A stretch of 64,000 nt of DNA from assembly GCF_014651375.1 (NCBI RefSeq), contig NZ_BMWT01000002.1:253477-317476 (forward strand). The letters are read 5' to 3'. The DNA is from Tateyamaria omphalii. Lineage in GTDB: Bacteria; Pseudomonadota; Alphaproteobacteria; Rhodobacterales; Rhodobacteraceae. Each line of letters begins with the position of its first letter. Within the stretch, counting starts at the first letter, position 1. Below the pieces are notes generated by a model that made no database searches, had not been told where the DNA came from, and worked only from the letters and a program-made list of their open reading frames with translations. Made by a program: the position numbers and the translations under genes. Shown piece after piece: positions 1 to 7,976 of this stretch.

Positions 1-995
1 TTGGTCGCCGCGTTGATGGCTTGCGCCGCGTCGATGTTGTCCTGGCCCACGTCGTCCTTGAACTGCTCCCAGACGGGCTTCATCACGGCAACCCACGCTT
101 CGCGCTGTGTAGCGTCCAGCTGACGAACGGTGCCACCGGCGTCGATGATGGCCTGCTTGGCCTCTTCATTGACTTCGAAGGCTTGCGTATTGCGGGTGGT
201 TGTCACCTCTTCGACGATGGTGGCCAGTTGGTCACGCGCGTCGTCAGGCATGCTGTCCCAGAAATCCGTGGACGTCACGACAAGGTAGTCGATGATGCCG
301 TGGTTGGTTTCGGTGATGCCGTCCTGCACCTCGAAGAACTTCTTGCCGTAGATGTTGGACCAGGTGTTTTCCTGACCGTCCACAACGCCGGTTTGCAGCG
401 CACCATACACTTCCGAGAAAGCCATGGGCTGGGGCGAGCCACCGATGGCCGCCATCTGCGCCTTGAGCACGTCGGAGTTCTGCACGCGGAACTTCAGGCC
501 GTTGGCATCCGCAGGTGTCATCAGCGGCTTGTTGGCCGACATCTGCTTCATGCCATTGTGCCAGAACGCAAGGCCCAGCAGACCGCGGCGGGTCATCGAT
601 TCCTTCATCGCCTGACCGGTTTCGGACGCCTGGAACGCATCAACGGCGTCGATGTCCTTGAACATGAACGGCAGGTCGAAGATGCGGAATTGCTTGGTGA
701 ACTGCTCGAATTTCGACAGCGACGGCGCGGCCATCTGAACGTCGCCCTGCAGCAGTGCCTCGAGCACCTGATCGTCGTTATAAAGGGTCGAGTTCGGGAA
801 CACTTCCATGCAGGCGGTGCCGTTCATTTCCTCGTTCACCCGCTCTTGCAGCAACGTGGCGGCGATGCCCTTGGGGTGTTTGTCGGTGTTGGTGACGTGG
901 CTGAACTTGATGACGATTTCGCCATCGTCACAGGCTGCGGCCACGGCGCCTGCGCTTACGGTCAATGCCAGGGCGGCGGCGGTCAGGAATTTCAT
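1..995 (-). CDS. dctP: TRAP transporter solute-binding protein DctP (3' end cut by window edge)
   Basis: Periplasmic binding protein of a TRAP transporter, which captures a C4-dicarboxylate or similar organic acid for a DctQM permease. The ATG at 993-995 follows a strong ribosome binding site (GGGAGGAGA). Residues 1-20 form a signal peptide ending near AVAAA. The mature protein opens with KFSHVT and carries the family segments SPQPMAFSEVYGALQTG and GQENTWSN around residue 200. 331 residues are visible, close to the usual 330-340, so only the last few residues lie outside. It sits downstream of dctBD on the same strand, which supports the dicarboxylate assignment; dctQM are probably just outside. 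The leader contains two long inverted repeats, listed separately. The exact substrate cannot be read from sequence. Confidence 0.93.
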   Translation of the reverse strand, partial: MKFLTAAALALTVSAGAVAAACDDGEIVIKFSHVTNTDKHPKGIAATLLQERVNEEMNGTACMEVFPNSTLYNDDQVLEALLQGDVQMAAPSLSKFEQFTKQFRIFDLPFMFKDIDAVDAFQASETGQAMKESMTRRGLLGLAFWHNGMKQMSANKPLMTPADANGLKFRVQNSDVLKAQMAAIGGSPQPMAFSEVYGALQTGVVDGQENTWSNIYGKKFFEVQDGITETNHGIIDYLVVTSTDFWDSMPDDARDQLATIVEEVTTTRNTQAFEVNEEAKQAIIDAGGTVRQLDATQREAWVAVMKPVWEQFKDDVGQDNIDAAQAINAAT

Positions 996-1031
996 TGTCT
1001 GTCTCCTCCCAGAGATCGTGTTTTTGGTATG

Positions 1032-1047
1032 TGTCCCCGCGGGGACA
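1032..1047. promoter_or_regulatory. 16-bp perfect palindrome upstream of dctP
   Basis: TGTCCCCGCGGGGACA is a perfect 16-bp palindrome ending 37 bp before the dctP start codon. Position and symmetry suggest an operator or an mRNA leader hairpin. No regulator can be assigned. Confidence 0.5.
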
Positions 1048-1086
1048 GCGAATTGGATAAAAGCAGAGCGTACGGTGGGGTACATA

Positions 1087-1109
1087 GAAGGAAGTTCTTA
1101 ACTTCCTTC
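1087..1109. promoter_or_regulatory. 10-3-10 inverted repeat upstream of dctP
   Basis: GAAGGAAGTT-CTT-AACTTCCTTC is a perfect 10-bp inverted repeat with a 3-bp spacer, about 90 bp upstream of dctP. It is a candidate binding site for a dimeric activator such as DctD. It has no T-tract on the dctP-coding strand, so a terminator is less likely. Confidence 0.5.
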
Positions 1110-1167
1110 AGCTCTCACTAATCCATTATTCTTCAATATCTTAAAGGACATTCTGAAAGCAACTGAG

Positions 1168-1241
1168 GTGTTGCGTGTCGCCTACGTGTGCGGATTTTCG
1201 CACGACCCCACGCAACACTGTGTGGAAACCCGCACAGTGTT
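1168..1241 (-). promoter_or_regulatory. Two mutually exclusive hairpins between dctD and dctP
   Basis: AACACTGTG (1214-1222) pairs with CACAGTGTT (1233-1241) across the dctD stop codon. The overlapping CACGCAACAC (1209-1218) pairs perfectly with GTGTTGCGTG (1168-1177), enclosing an inner GTGCG/CGCAC hairpin (1188-1203). Both structures need bases 1214-1218, so only one can form at a time. This resembles an attenuator or processing site. No T-tract follows, so it is not a standard intrinsic terminator. Confidence 0.45.
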
Positions 1242-2469
1242 AGCGCCGATAGTCCTCAGGCCGAATCCCGTACTTCTTGAGCTTGTCGTAGAAGGTCTTG
1301 CGTGGAAGCCTGAGCGCTTCGGCAGCCGCGCTGGCGTGTCCGTTCTGTCGCCCCAACGCCGCAACAAGCAAGGAGCGCTCAACCCGCGCCATCTGCTCGG
1401 CCAAGCCGAGATCAACCGCCTTGGACGCATCCTCGGGCATACCCAGTACAAAGCGCATGGCGGCACTCATCAAGGATCGCGCGTTGCCGGGCCAATCCTG
1501 CGCCATCAGGGCGGCCATATGGTCAGGGGCCAGTTCCGGCGGGGTCAGGCCCGCCTGCTCTGCCGCCTGAGCCACATAGTGGCGAAACAGAATCGGGATG
1601 TCTTCGGGTCGCTCGCTCAGCGACGGGATGCGGATCGGGAACATCTCAATCTTGTAATAGAGATCGGCGTTAAGCGCGCCCTCTTCAACGGCTGTGCCAA
1701 GGTTGCGCGTACTGCCTGCGATCAGTCGCGGGCCTTCGCCCACCTCAAGCGCTTCGAGTAAGGCCAGTTGGCTGGCATGAGGCAGCGCGGTGATTTCGTC
1801 CAGAAACAAGCTGCCCCCCTTGGCCTTGTCCATCGCCTCGGCCAGAGCGTTCGGGCGCAGATCGGCGGCAGCGCGTTTGACAAAGGGTGCCTTGGACCGA
1901 AGAGAGCTGAGATGAATGACCTCGGCGACCTTGGAAATCCCTGTGCCGGGCGCGCCAGTCACAAGCACCTCGGTCTCAAGCGGGGCCAGCAGGCGCACGC
2001 GGTCACGCAAGCCGTTGGCCAGATCGCTTTCGCCAAAGAGCATACGGGCAGCGGGATCGCCACTTTCCACCAGTTGCCGCAGGCGGCGGTTTTCAAGAAC
2101 CAGGGCACGGGTTTTCAAGGCACGTTCAAGAACGGCCAGTAACTCACTGGGCGCGCAAGGTTTTTCGAGGAACCCGAATGCGCCATCGCGCATCGCCTGC
2201 ACGGCCATCGGAATGTCACCTTCGCCCGTCAGCAGGATCACCGGCAGGTCCGGGTCGATCTTGCGCGTGTGCGCCAACAGGTGGAACCCGTCACGCCCCG
2301 GCATCCGAATGTCCGACAGGATCACGCCGTCAAAGTCGCGTGTGATGTGATCCTTGGCGACCACGAAAGAGCCCGCCGGGATCGGTTCAAGATCTGCAAG
2401 CTCCAGCGTCTGGGCCAGCGCGTCACGCACAGCGGCGTCATCATCGACAAGCAGCACTTGGGTGGTCAC
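1240..2469 (-). CDS. dctD: DctD-like NtrC-family response regulator with degenerate AAA+ domain
   Basis: Response regulator partner of DctB. The receiver domain (residues 1-115) has acidic residues 10-11, phospho-acceptor Asp53 and Lys103. The AAA+ module (about 145-330) keeps GGSLFLDE as Walker B, but Walker A reads GAPGTGI, with Ile178 where Lys is expected. Only about 14 residues lie between PFVKRAAADL and Walker B, so the region that normally holds the sigma-54 contact loop GAFTGA is missing. A Fis-type helix-turn-helix (GHASAAAEALRLPRKTFYDK) closes the 409-residue protein. The GTG start at 2467-2469 overlaps the dctB stop, so translation is probably coupled. It probably binds DNA but is unlikely to drive sigma-54 by the usual mechanism. 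Neighbours dctB and dctP support the dicarboxylate role. Confidence 0.88.
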   Translation of the reverse strand: MTTQVLLVDDDAAVRDALAQTLELADLEPIPAGSFVVAKDHITRDFDGVILSDIRMPGRDGFHLLAHTRKIDPDLPVILLTGEGDIPMAVQAMRDGAFGFLEKPCAPSELLAVLERALKTRALVLENRRLRQLVESGDPAARMLFGESDLANGLRDRVRLLAPLETEVLVTGAPGTGISKVAEVIHLSSLRSKAPFVKRAAADLRPNALAEAMDKAKGGSLFLDEITALPHASQLALLEALEVGEGPRLIAGSTRNLGTAVEEGALNADLYYKIEMFPIRIPSLSERPEDIPILFRHYVAQAAEQAGLTPPELAPDHMAALMAQDWPGNARSLMSAAMRFVLGMPEDASKAVDLGLAEQMARVERSLLVAALGRQNGHASAAAEALRLPRKTFYDKLKKYGIRPEDYRR

Positions 2470-4199
2470 GCGGCTACCTCTTGTGTCCAGGGTTGCAGAT
2501 CGACTGTGAACACCGCGCCGTCCGGGCCATTGGCACCGTGGATTTCACCGCCAAAGCTTTGCACGATGCCATACGAGATCGAGAGGCCCAGCCCCATCCC
2601 TTCGGATGCGCCAACCTCTTTGGTGGAATAGAACGGGTCGAACACGCGGTCCGGCGTTTCGATGCCCGGGCCGGTGTCAGAAATGATGACGGACGTGTTT
2701 TGGATGTCGATGGTCAGCGCGCGCGTGTCGCGCCCCGCCATCGCGTCGACCGCATTCGAGATCAGGTTGACGAAGACCTGGCCCAGCCGCACCTCACCCC
2801 CTGACACCCAGACGGGTGCGTCGGGCAGATTGAGCGTGAGCGTCACATCTTCGTTCCGTATGCGGGGCGTGGTCAGTTCCACAGCGCTTTGCACAACGTC
2901 CACAAGGTTCACGCGCAGGGCCGGTTCGCTTTCCTGCCGAGCGAAGGCGCGCAGGTTCTTGATGATGCGCCCCATGCGGCGGGCCATGTCGGCGATGCGG
3001 CCCAGATTGTCTTCGGCCCGGTCAGGTTTGTCGCGTTGCAGAAAGGCCTGCGCGTTGTCGGCATAGGTCTGGATCGCCATGAGCGGTTGGTTGAGTTCAT
3101 GGCTGAGACCCGCGCTCATCTGCCCCAAGGCGCTGAGTTTGCCCGCCTGGACAAGGTCGGCCTGAGCGCGAGCCAGAGCGGCTTGCGCCTCTTCCCGCTC
3201 CTCCGCCTCGCGCCGGAGCTGGGTGTTGGTCTCGGAGAGGGCGGCGGTGCGTTCGGCCACACGTTGTTCCAGTTGCGCGTTCGCTTCCGCCAATGTGCGG
3301 CGCCGTTCCGTGGCAAGGAACAGCAGCGCGCCGAAGGCAAGGCACAGTCCGGCCACTGCCGCCGCCTGTAGCGTCGCAAGGCGGCGCGCCGGGGCGACAT
3401 CCACAAGCGCCTCGCCCGTCATGCCGATCACCGGCAAGGGCCGCACAAGGTGCAGGGCGTTTTGCGGCAGGTACGGCCCCCACCCCAGCCGCCAGACCTC
3501 GTGCCGCCCCAGTTCGTAGCTGTCGAAAGGCAGCGCAGGGCCCGTGGCCGGTTTCAGGCCCGGCCCCTCGTCCGCGCGCTGCCAATAGACGATTTCGGAC
3601 CGGTTGGTGATGAACACCCGGTCCTGTGCATCCGTGAAGAAGACCGCAGGGTTGGAGCCGACCCAATCCCATTCAATCCCGGCAAGGTCTGCCGTCACAA
3701 CCACAATGCCAGTTATCCGCGACCGGGCATCAAAGACGGGTGCCGCATATGCAAAGACGCGTGTGCCCTGCGCCGTGCGCCCGTTGCCCCAGCCAAGTGC
3801 CCCTTGCGCCGCACGCGCCACCAGCGGCGCGATATCAAGACCGGGTTGATCAGAGCGCGCAGCGGCCAGCACGAGCCCCTCTGCATTGGTCAGGCGGATA
3901 TCCTGCGCTGCTGTTTTGTCAGCGATTTCAAGGAACAGCGCTTCGACCTGGCTGACATCTTCCCCCGCAAGTGCCGCACTGACACGCGGGTGATCCGCCA
4001 CCAGCACCGCCAGTTCACGGTAGCGCTGGAGCTGCCCTGTCAGGCGGTCCGAGGCGAGCGCAAGGTCCGATTGCCCCTGCCGCGCCAGTTGATCAAGTGC
4101 CTGGAAGTACCCATAGCGCCACACGCCAGCGGCTGCTGCCGCCACAAGCGCAACAAAGCCCAGCACCACGCTGATCCGTCTGAGGTATCCGTTTCCCAT
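2466..4199 (-). CDS. dctB: C4-dicarboxylate sensor histidine kinase DctB
   Basis: Inner-membrane sensor kinase of 577 residues that senses dicarboxylates outside and phosphorylates DctD. A first membrane helix lies near residues 7-27 (ISVVLGFVALVAAAAAG). A periplasmic double-PAS-like sensor of about 250 residues follows, then a second helix (VAGLCLAFGALLFLA), a coiled coil (LEQRVAERTAALSETN), the HisKA domain with the phospho-His in LSHELNQPL, and an HATPase domain ending with GMGLGLSISYGI. I chose the ATG at 4197-4199 because the next residues lead directly into the first helix. The frame is open upstream to 4310, but that would overlap the divergent P450 gene. Its stop overlaps the dctD start. 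Confidence 0.92.
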   Translation of the reverse strand: MGNGYLRRISVVLGFVALVAAAAAGVWRYGYFQALDQLARQGQSDLALASDRLTGQLQRYRELAVLVADHPRVSAALAGEDVSQVEALFLEIADKTAAQDIRLTNAEGLVLAAARSDQPGLDIAPLVARAAQGALGWGNGRTAQGTRVFAYAAPVFDARSRITGIVVVTADLAGIEWDWVGSNPAVFFTDAQDRVFITNRSEIVYWQRADEGPGLKPATGPALPFDSYELGRHEVWRLGWGPYLPQNALHLVRPLPVIGMTGEALVDVAPARRLATLQAAAVAGLCLAFGALLFLATERRRTLAEANAQLEQRVAERTAALSETNTQLRREAEEREEAQAALARAQADLVQAGKLSALGQMSAGLSHELNQPLMAIQTYADNAQAFLQRDKPDRAEDNLGRIADMARRMGRIIKNLRAFARQESEPALRVNLVDVVQSAVELTTPRIRNEDVTLTLNLPDAPVWVSGGEVRLGQVFVNLISNAVDAMAGRDTRALTIDIQNTSVIISDTGPGIETPDRVFDPFYSTKEVGASEGMGLGLSISYGIVQSFGGEIHGANGPDGAVFTVDLQPWTQEVAA

Positions 4200-4255
4200 G
4201 ACGGCCACCCTACCCGTGCGCGCGAAGGCTTGCCAAGGCGCGGTGGGCCTGAGAC

Positions 4256-5431
4256 ATGTGCGCCATGTTGATCCAGTCCCCACATGACCCCGCCTTTGTT
4301 CAGGACCCATACACCTTCTATGACCGTGCGCGGGCCGACGGCCCGGTGCTGTTCTGGCATGATTACGGGATGCACGCGGCCTTTGACCATGCCACCGTGC
4401 ATGCGCTGTTGCGCGACCGGCGTTTGGGCCGTGCCGTGCCGGGGCGCGGGGCCGCCCCTGCCCATCTGACCGATTTCGATGCGGTGGAGCGCTATTCGCT
4501 ATTGGAGCTGGAGCCTCCGGAACACACCCGCTTGCGTCGGTTGGTTCTGCACGCCTTCACCTCGCGCCGCATCGGGGGCCTTGAAGGCGACATTCGCGCC
4601 ATCTGTGCTGATCTGCTGGCGGGGCTGTCCGAGGGACAATTCGACCTGATCCCGACTTACTGCCAGTTGGTCCCCGTCCGCGTCATCGCGCGCCTGCTGG
4701 GTGTGCCAGAGGAGATGGGATCGGACCTGTTGCGCTGGTCATCCGCCATGGTGGCGATGTACCAGGCAGGGCGTGATCGGGCGATCGAGGATGCGGCAAA
4801 TGCGGCGGCCAGGGAGTTTTCGGCCTTTCTGCGCGGCTATATCGAGGAGCGGCGGAACGATCCCCGCGATGACCTGATCACCGAGTTGATTGCTGCAGAC
4901 GAAGACGGCCAGACGCTGAGCCATGACGAGATGATCGGGACGTGTATCCTGCTCCTGAACGCGGGGCACGAGGCGACGGTGCACAGCCTCGGCAACGCGG
5001 TAAAAGCGCTCATCGAGACAGGCCAGACCAATGCGCTGGCGCCTGACCGCGTGGACCGAACGGTGGAAGAAGTCATGCGCTTTGACCCGCCGCTGCATAT
5101 GTTCACCCGGCACGTCTATGAGCCTATCGAAGTGGGTGGGCACAGCCTTGGCCCCGGTGATGAGATTGCGCTGATGCTGGGGGCCGCAGGCCGCGACCCG
5201 GGCGTGTTCGACACCCCTGACCAATTCAATCCAAGCCGCGTGAAGAACACCCATGTCGCCTTTGGCGGCGGGTTGCATTTCTGCGTGGGCGCACCGCTCG
5301 CCCGGCTTGAGATGAAGATCGCCCTGCCTGCTTTGTTCGAGGCCATGCCCAAGCTGCGCATCACCGAAACGCCAGCCTATGCCGACAGCTACCACTTCCA
5401 CAAACTCGACCGGCTGATCGTCTCAGCGTGA
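4256..5431 (+). CDS. Cytochrome P450
   Basis: Soluble bacterial P450 monooxygenase of about 391 residues, requiring separate ferredoxin and reductase partners. Diagnostic motifs are the I-helix AGHEAT, the K-helix ExxR in EEVMRF, and the heme loop FGGGLHFCVGAPLARLE with the thiolate ligand at about Cys343. An in-frame ATG at 4265 is an equally good start; neither has a clear ribosome binding site. It is divergent from dctB with only 56 bp between them. No electron-transfer partner is adjacent. The substrate is unknown; the class resembles CYP107/CYP109-like fatty acid, terpene or macrolide hydroxylases, but this cannot be resolved here. Confidence 0.93.
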   Translation: MCAMLIQSPHDPAFVQDPYTFYDRARADGPVLFWHDYGMHAAFDHATVHALLRDRRLGRAVPGRGAAPAHLTDFDAVERYSLLELEPPEHTRLRRLVLHAFTSRRIGGLEGDIRAICADLLAGLSEGQFDLIPTYCQLVPVRVIARLLGVPEEMGSDLLRWSSAMVAMYQAGRDRAIEDAANAAAREFSAFLRGYIEERRNDPRDDLITELIAADEDGQTLSHDEMIGTCILLLNAGHEATVHSLGNAVKALIETGQTNALAPDRVDRTVEEVMRFDPPLHMFTRHVYEPIEVGGHSLGPGDEIALMLGAAGRDPGVFDTPDQFNPSRVKNTHVAFGGGLHFCVGAPLARLEMKIALPALFEAMPKLRITETPAYADSYHFHKLDRLIVSA

Positions 5432-5443
5432 GTCGGGACCGGG

Positions 5444-5487
5444 TCAAGGATGGCCAAAGGCCACCGCCAAAGGCGGCGTGTCCTTGA
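5444..5487. repeat. Three-way-junction inverted repeat between P450 and the Lrp gene
   Basis: Outer arms TCAAGGA (5444-5450) and TCCTTGA (5481-5487) enclose two perfect small hairpins, GGCCAAAGGCC (5452-5462) and CCGCCAAAGGCGG (5464-5476), both with an AAA loop. It lies between the convergent ends of the P450 and Lrp-type genes. It may act as a factor-dependent terminator, or it may be one copy of a dispersed intergenic element. Confidence 0.55.
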
Positions 5488-5653
5488 TGCGGGCGCGACT
5501 CACACCACCCTCGAACAGGTCTGCTTGAGACGCAAAGCGCCTTAAGCGACCTCTCAGCAAAACATTCCACACCGCCCAACCCGCGCGACGCCAAAAGCAT
5601 AGCGTTGCGTCTCCACTGGCTGAATGTGAAATGCGCGGTAGCGCGCCTTTGGA

Positions 5654-6121
5654 TCACGTTTCCAAGGGAAGCATCGTAGTGGACTTGATCTCTTCCATCG
5701 ACAAAAGCGCGGTCACGTTGTGCACCCGCACCTCGGAAATCAACGCCTGATAAAACGCGTCATAGGCACGGGCGTTTTTCACCCGCACTTTCAGAATGTA
5801 ATCGATGTCACCCGCCAGCCGATGCGCCTCTTGCACCTCCGGCCGCTCCTGAAGCGCGCGCAGGAACTTGGCCTGCCAGTCGGCCTCGTGCTCGGATGTG
5901 CGGATCAGGACAAAGAAACAAGCCTCGAACCCCAGCGCCTCCGCATCCAGCACAACGGTCTGCTGACCCACCACGCCTGCCTCGCGCAGCTTGCGAATCC
6001 GGTTCCAAACGGGTGTCTTCGAGGACCCCACCGCCTTGGCAATATCGTCAAGAGACTGGCTGGCATCGCGCTGCAGCTCGGCCAGAATTTTGCGATCCAC
6101 GTCGTCGATGCGAACAGACAT
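5654..6121 (-). CDS. Lrp/AsnC-family transcriptional regulator
   Basis: Small DNA-binding regulator of 155 residues. The N-terminal AsnC-type winged helix reads DVDRKILAELQRDASQSLDD with recognition helix SSKTPVWNRIRKLRE, and a C-terminal RAM effector domain follows. The chosen ATG (6119-6121) opens MSVRIDDVDRK, the usual N-terminus; the longer reading frame adds 19 unlikely residues. It is divergent from the siroheme/sulfite reductase operon starting at 6262. This arrangement recurs in Rhodobacteraceae and suggests it controls that operon, perhaps in response to cysteine or another amino acid. The shared intergenic region is 140 bp. Confidence 0.92.
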   Translation of the reverse strand: MSVRIDDVDRKILAELQRDASQSLDDIAKAVGSSKTPVWNRIRKLREAGVVGQQTVVLDAEALGFEACFFVLIRTSEHEADWQAKFLRALQERPEVQEAHRLAGDIDYILKVRVKNARAYDAFYQALISEVRVHNVTALLSMEEIKSTTMLPLET

Positions 6122-6261
6122 TCCAAAGCGCTCCAAATCGGGAAACAGGCGTTCTGCACCTGCACAGAGATAGAACAATCATCCTTATCTGCGCCGTTGT
6201 CTAGCGGAAAACCGGGATAATTTCCTATATTGAAGGTCAGTTTCACGGGATCGAGGCCGAT

Positions 6262-7677
6262 ATGAACCATTTCCCCATCTTCCTGAACACAGCCGGACGG
6301 CGGATCGTGCTGTCGGGCGGCGGTGATGCGGCGCTGGCCAAGCTGCGCCTGCTGATGAAGACAACGGCCCACATCACGGTCTTTGCGGTACACGCCGATG
6401 ATCAAATCAAGGCGTGGGACGCCGACGGCAAACTGCGCCTGATCGACCGCGCGATGGAACCCGGCGATGCGATGTGCGCCGCCCTCTTCTATGCCGCCGA
6501 TGAAGATGAGGCCGAAGACAAGCGGACCGCGGCCATCGCCCATGCAGACGGCGCACTGGTTAATATCGTCGACAACCTCGCCGACAGCCAGTTCATCACC
6601 CCCGCCATCGTGGACCGCGACCCGGTCACCGTTGCCATCGGCACTGAAGGGGCCGCCCCAGTTCTGGCCCGTGCGATCAAGGCCGATCTGGAGGAGCGCC
6701 TGCCCACATCCCTTGGCACCCTTGCCCGCATTGGCAAGGTATTCCGCAAAGCGGCAGACGCCCTGCCCTTTGGCCGCCCGCGCCGCGACTTCTGGCGTGA
6801 TTACTACTTCAATGCCGGTCCCAAGGCGATGAGCGATGGCGAAGAGGCCGTGCAGCCCGCACTTGACGATCTGCTGGCCGACCACCTGATGCGCGAAACC
6901 CGTAAGGGCCATGTCTCCTTTGTTGGCGCAGGACCGGGTGATCCCGAATTGCTGACCCTCAAGGCCCGCAAAGCCTTGGATGAAGCCGATGTCGTGATTT
7001 ATGACCGCCTGATTTCCAAGGAAATCCTCGAACTGGCCCGCCGCGAGGCGACCATGATCGATGTGGGCAAAGAGGCTTTTGGCCCTTCCACCCCGCAAGA
7101 GGTGATCAACGAATTGATTGTCGAACACGGGCTGAAAGGCGCACAGGTCGTGCGGTTGAAATCCGGCGACGCCACTGTCTTTGGACGTCTGGATGAAGAG
7201 ATCGAAGCCGTGACCGAGGCCGGTGTCGATTATCACATCGTGCCGGGCATCACCGCCGCCTCTGCTGCGGTCGCCTCCATCGGCCAGTCGCTGACCCGCC
7301 GTGGCCGCAACTCCTCTGTCCGGTTCCTGACCGGCCACGACACGCGCGGCTTTGCCGATCACGACTGGAAGGCGCTGGCCCAACCCGGTGAGGTCGCAGC
7401 CATCTATATGGGCAAGAAGTCAGCCCGCTTCATCCAGGGTCGCCTGATGATGCACGGGATTGATCCGTCGACACCCGTGACCTTCGTGGAAAATGCAAGC
7501 CGGGCCGACCAACAGGTCCTGTCAACCACTGTGGCTGAGATGGAGCCAACCCTGACCGAAGCTGGTCTCGGTGGCCCTGCTCTAACTTTCATTGGCCTGG
7601 CGCCCCGTGCCGCGTTGGCCGCCATCCCCGAGATCCCACTGCCGCAGATGCAAGAACAGATTCAGGAGGCGCACTGA
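6262..7677 (+). CDS. cysG: Siroheme synthase CysG (multifunctional)
   Basis: Converts uroporphyrinogen III to siroheme through methylation, NAD-dependent oxidation and ferrochelation. Residues 1-200 form the precorrin-2 dehydrogenase/ferrochelatase part, beginning FPIFLNTAGRRIVLSGGGD. Residues about 213-460 form the uroporphyrinogen-III C-methyltransferase part, with VSFVGAGPGDPELLTLKA, VIYDRL and VPGITAASAA. The length of 471 matches fused CysG. It heads the sulfite-reduction operon: its TGA overlaps the ATG of the next gene (ATGA-type coupling). The product is the prosthetic group of the reductase encoded two genes downstream. Confidence 0.97.
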   Translation: MNHFPIFLNTAGRRIVLSGGGDAALAKLRLLMKTTAHITVFAVHADDQIKAWDADGKLRLIDRAMEPGDAMCAALFYAADEDEAEDKRTAAIAHADGALVNIVDNLADSQFITPAIVDRDPVTVAIGTEGAAPVLARAIKADLEERLPTSLGTLARIGKVFRKAADALPFGRPRRDFWRDYYFNAGPKAMSDGEEAVQPALDDLLADHLMRETRKGHVSFVGAGPGDPELLTLKARKALDEADVVIYDRLISKEILELARREATMIDVGKEAFGPSTPQEVINELIVEHGLKGAQVVRLKSGDATVFGRLDEEIEAVTEAGVDYHIVPGITAASAAVASIGQSLTRRGRNSSVRFLTGHDTRGFADHDWKALAQPGEVAAIYMGKKSARFIQGRLMMHGIDPSTPVTFVENASRADQQVLSTTVAEMEPTLTEAGLGGPALTFIGLAPRAALAAIPEIPLPQMQEQIQEAH

Positions 7678-7976
7678 TGCCCAAGGCGTTCACCCCCAAA
7701 GTTGTCACAGCCAACCACCTGCTGGCTGGCGATGTCATCTACCAGACCGCCGACGGCTGGACCCGCACATTGGATGAGGCCGAGGTGCTGACCGATGAGG
7801 CCGATGCCGATTTGCGTCTGATCGAAGCCTCGCAACAGGTCGACGAAGTCGTCGGCGCCTATCTGGCTGACGTCGCCGTTGAGGATGGCAAGCCCGTCCC
7901 GACCCATTTTCGCGAAACCTTCCGGGCCACCGGCCCCAGCAACTACGCCCATGGCAAGCAAGTGGAGCTGTCCTGA
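7677..7976 (+). CDS. DUF2849 family protein
   Basis: 99-residue soluble protein of the DUF2849 family, found between cysG and the sulfite reductase gene in many alphaproteobacteria. The start KVVTANHLLAGDVIYQTADG is typical. Both ends overlap the neighbouring genes by one base in a TGATG arrangement, so its translation is tied to the operon. Its biochemical role is not established; constant association suggests an assembly or accessory role for the siroheme reductase (inference). Confidence 0.88.
   Translation: MPKAFTPKVVTANHLLAGDVIYQTADGWTRTLDEAEVLTDEADADLRLIEASQQVDEVVGAYLADVAVEDGKPVPTHFRETFRATGPSNYAHGKQVELS

Noticed and set aside
996..1240. Sigma-54 promoter before dctP
   Set aside because: No TGGCAC-N5-TTGC pattern on the coding strand; this agrees with the degenerate DctD.
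5905..7383. Long reverse-strand open frame (492 codons) across the Lrp gene and cysG
   Set aside because: It is antisense to cysG and its end reads the Lrp gene in a different frame; low-complexity composition and no domain. Shadow of high-GC coding DNA.
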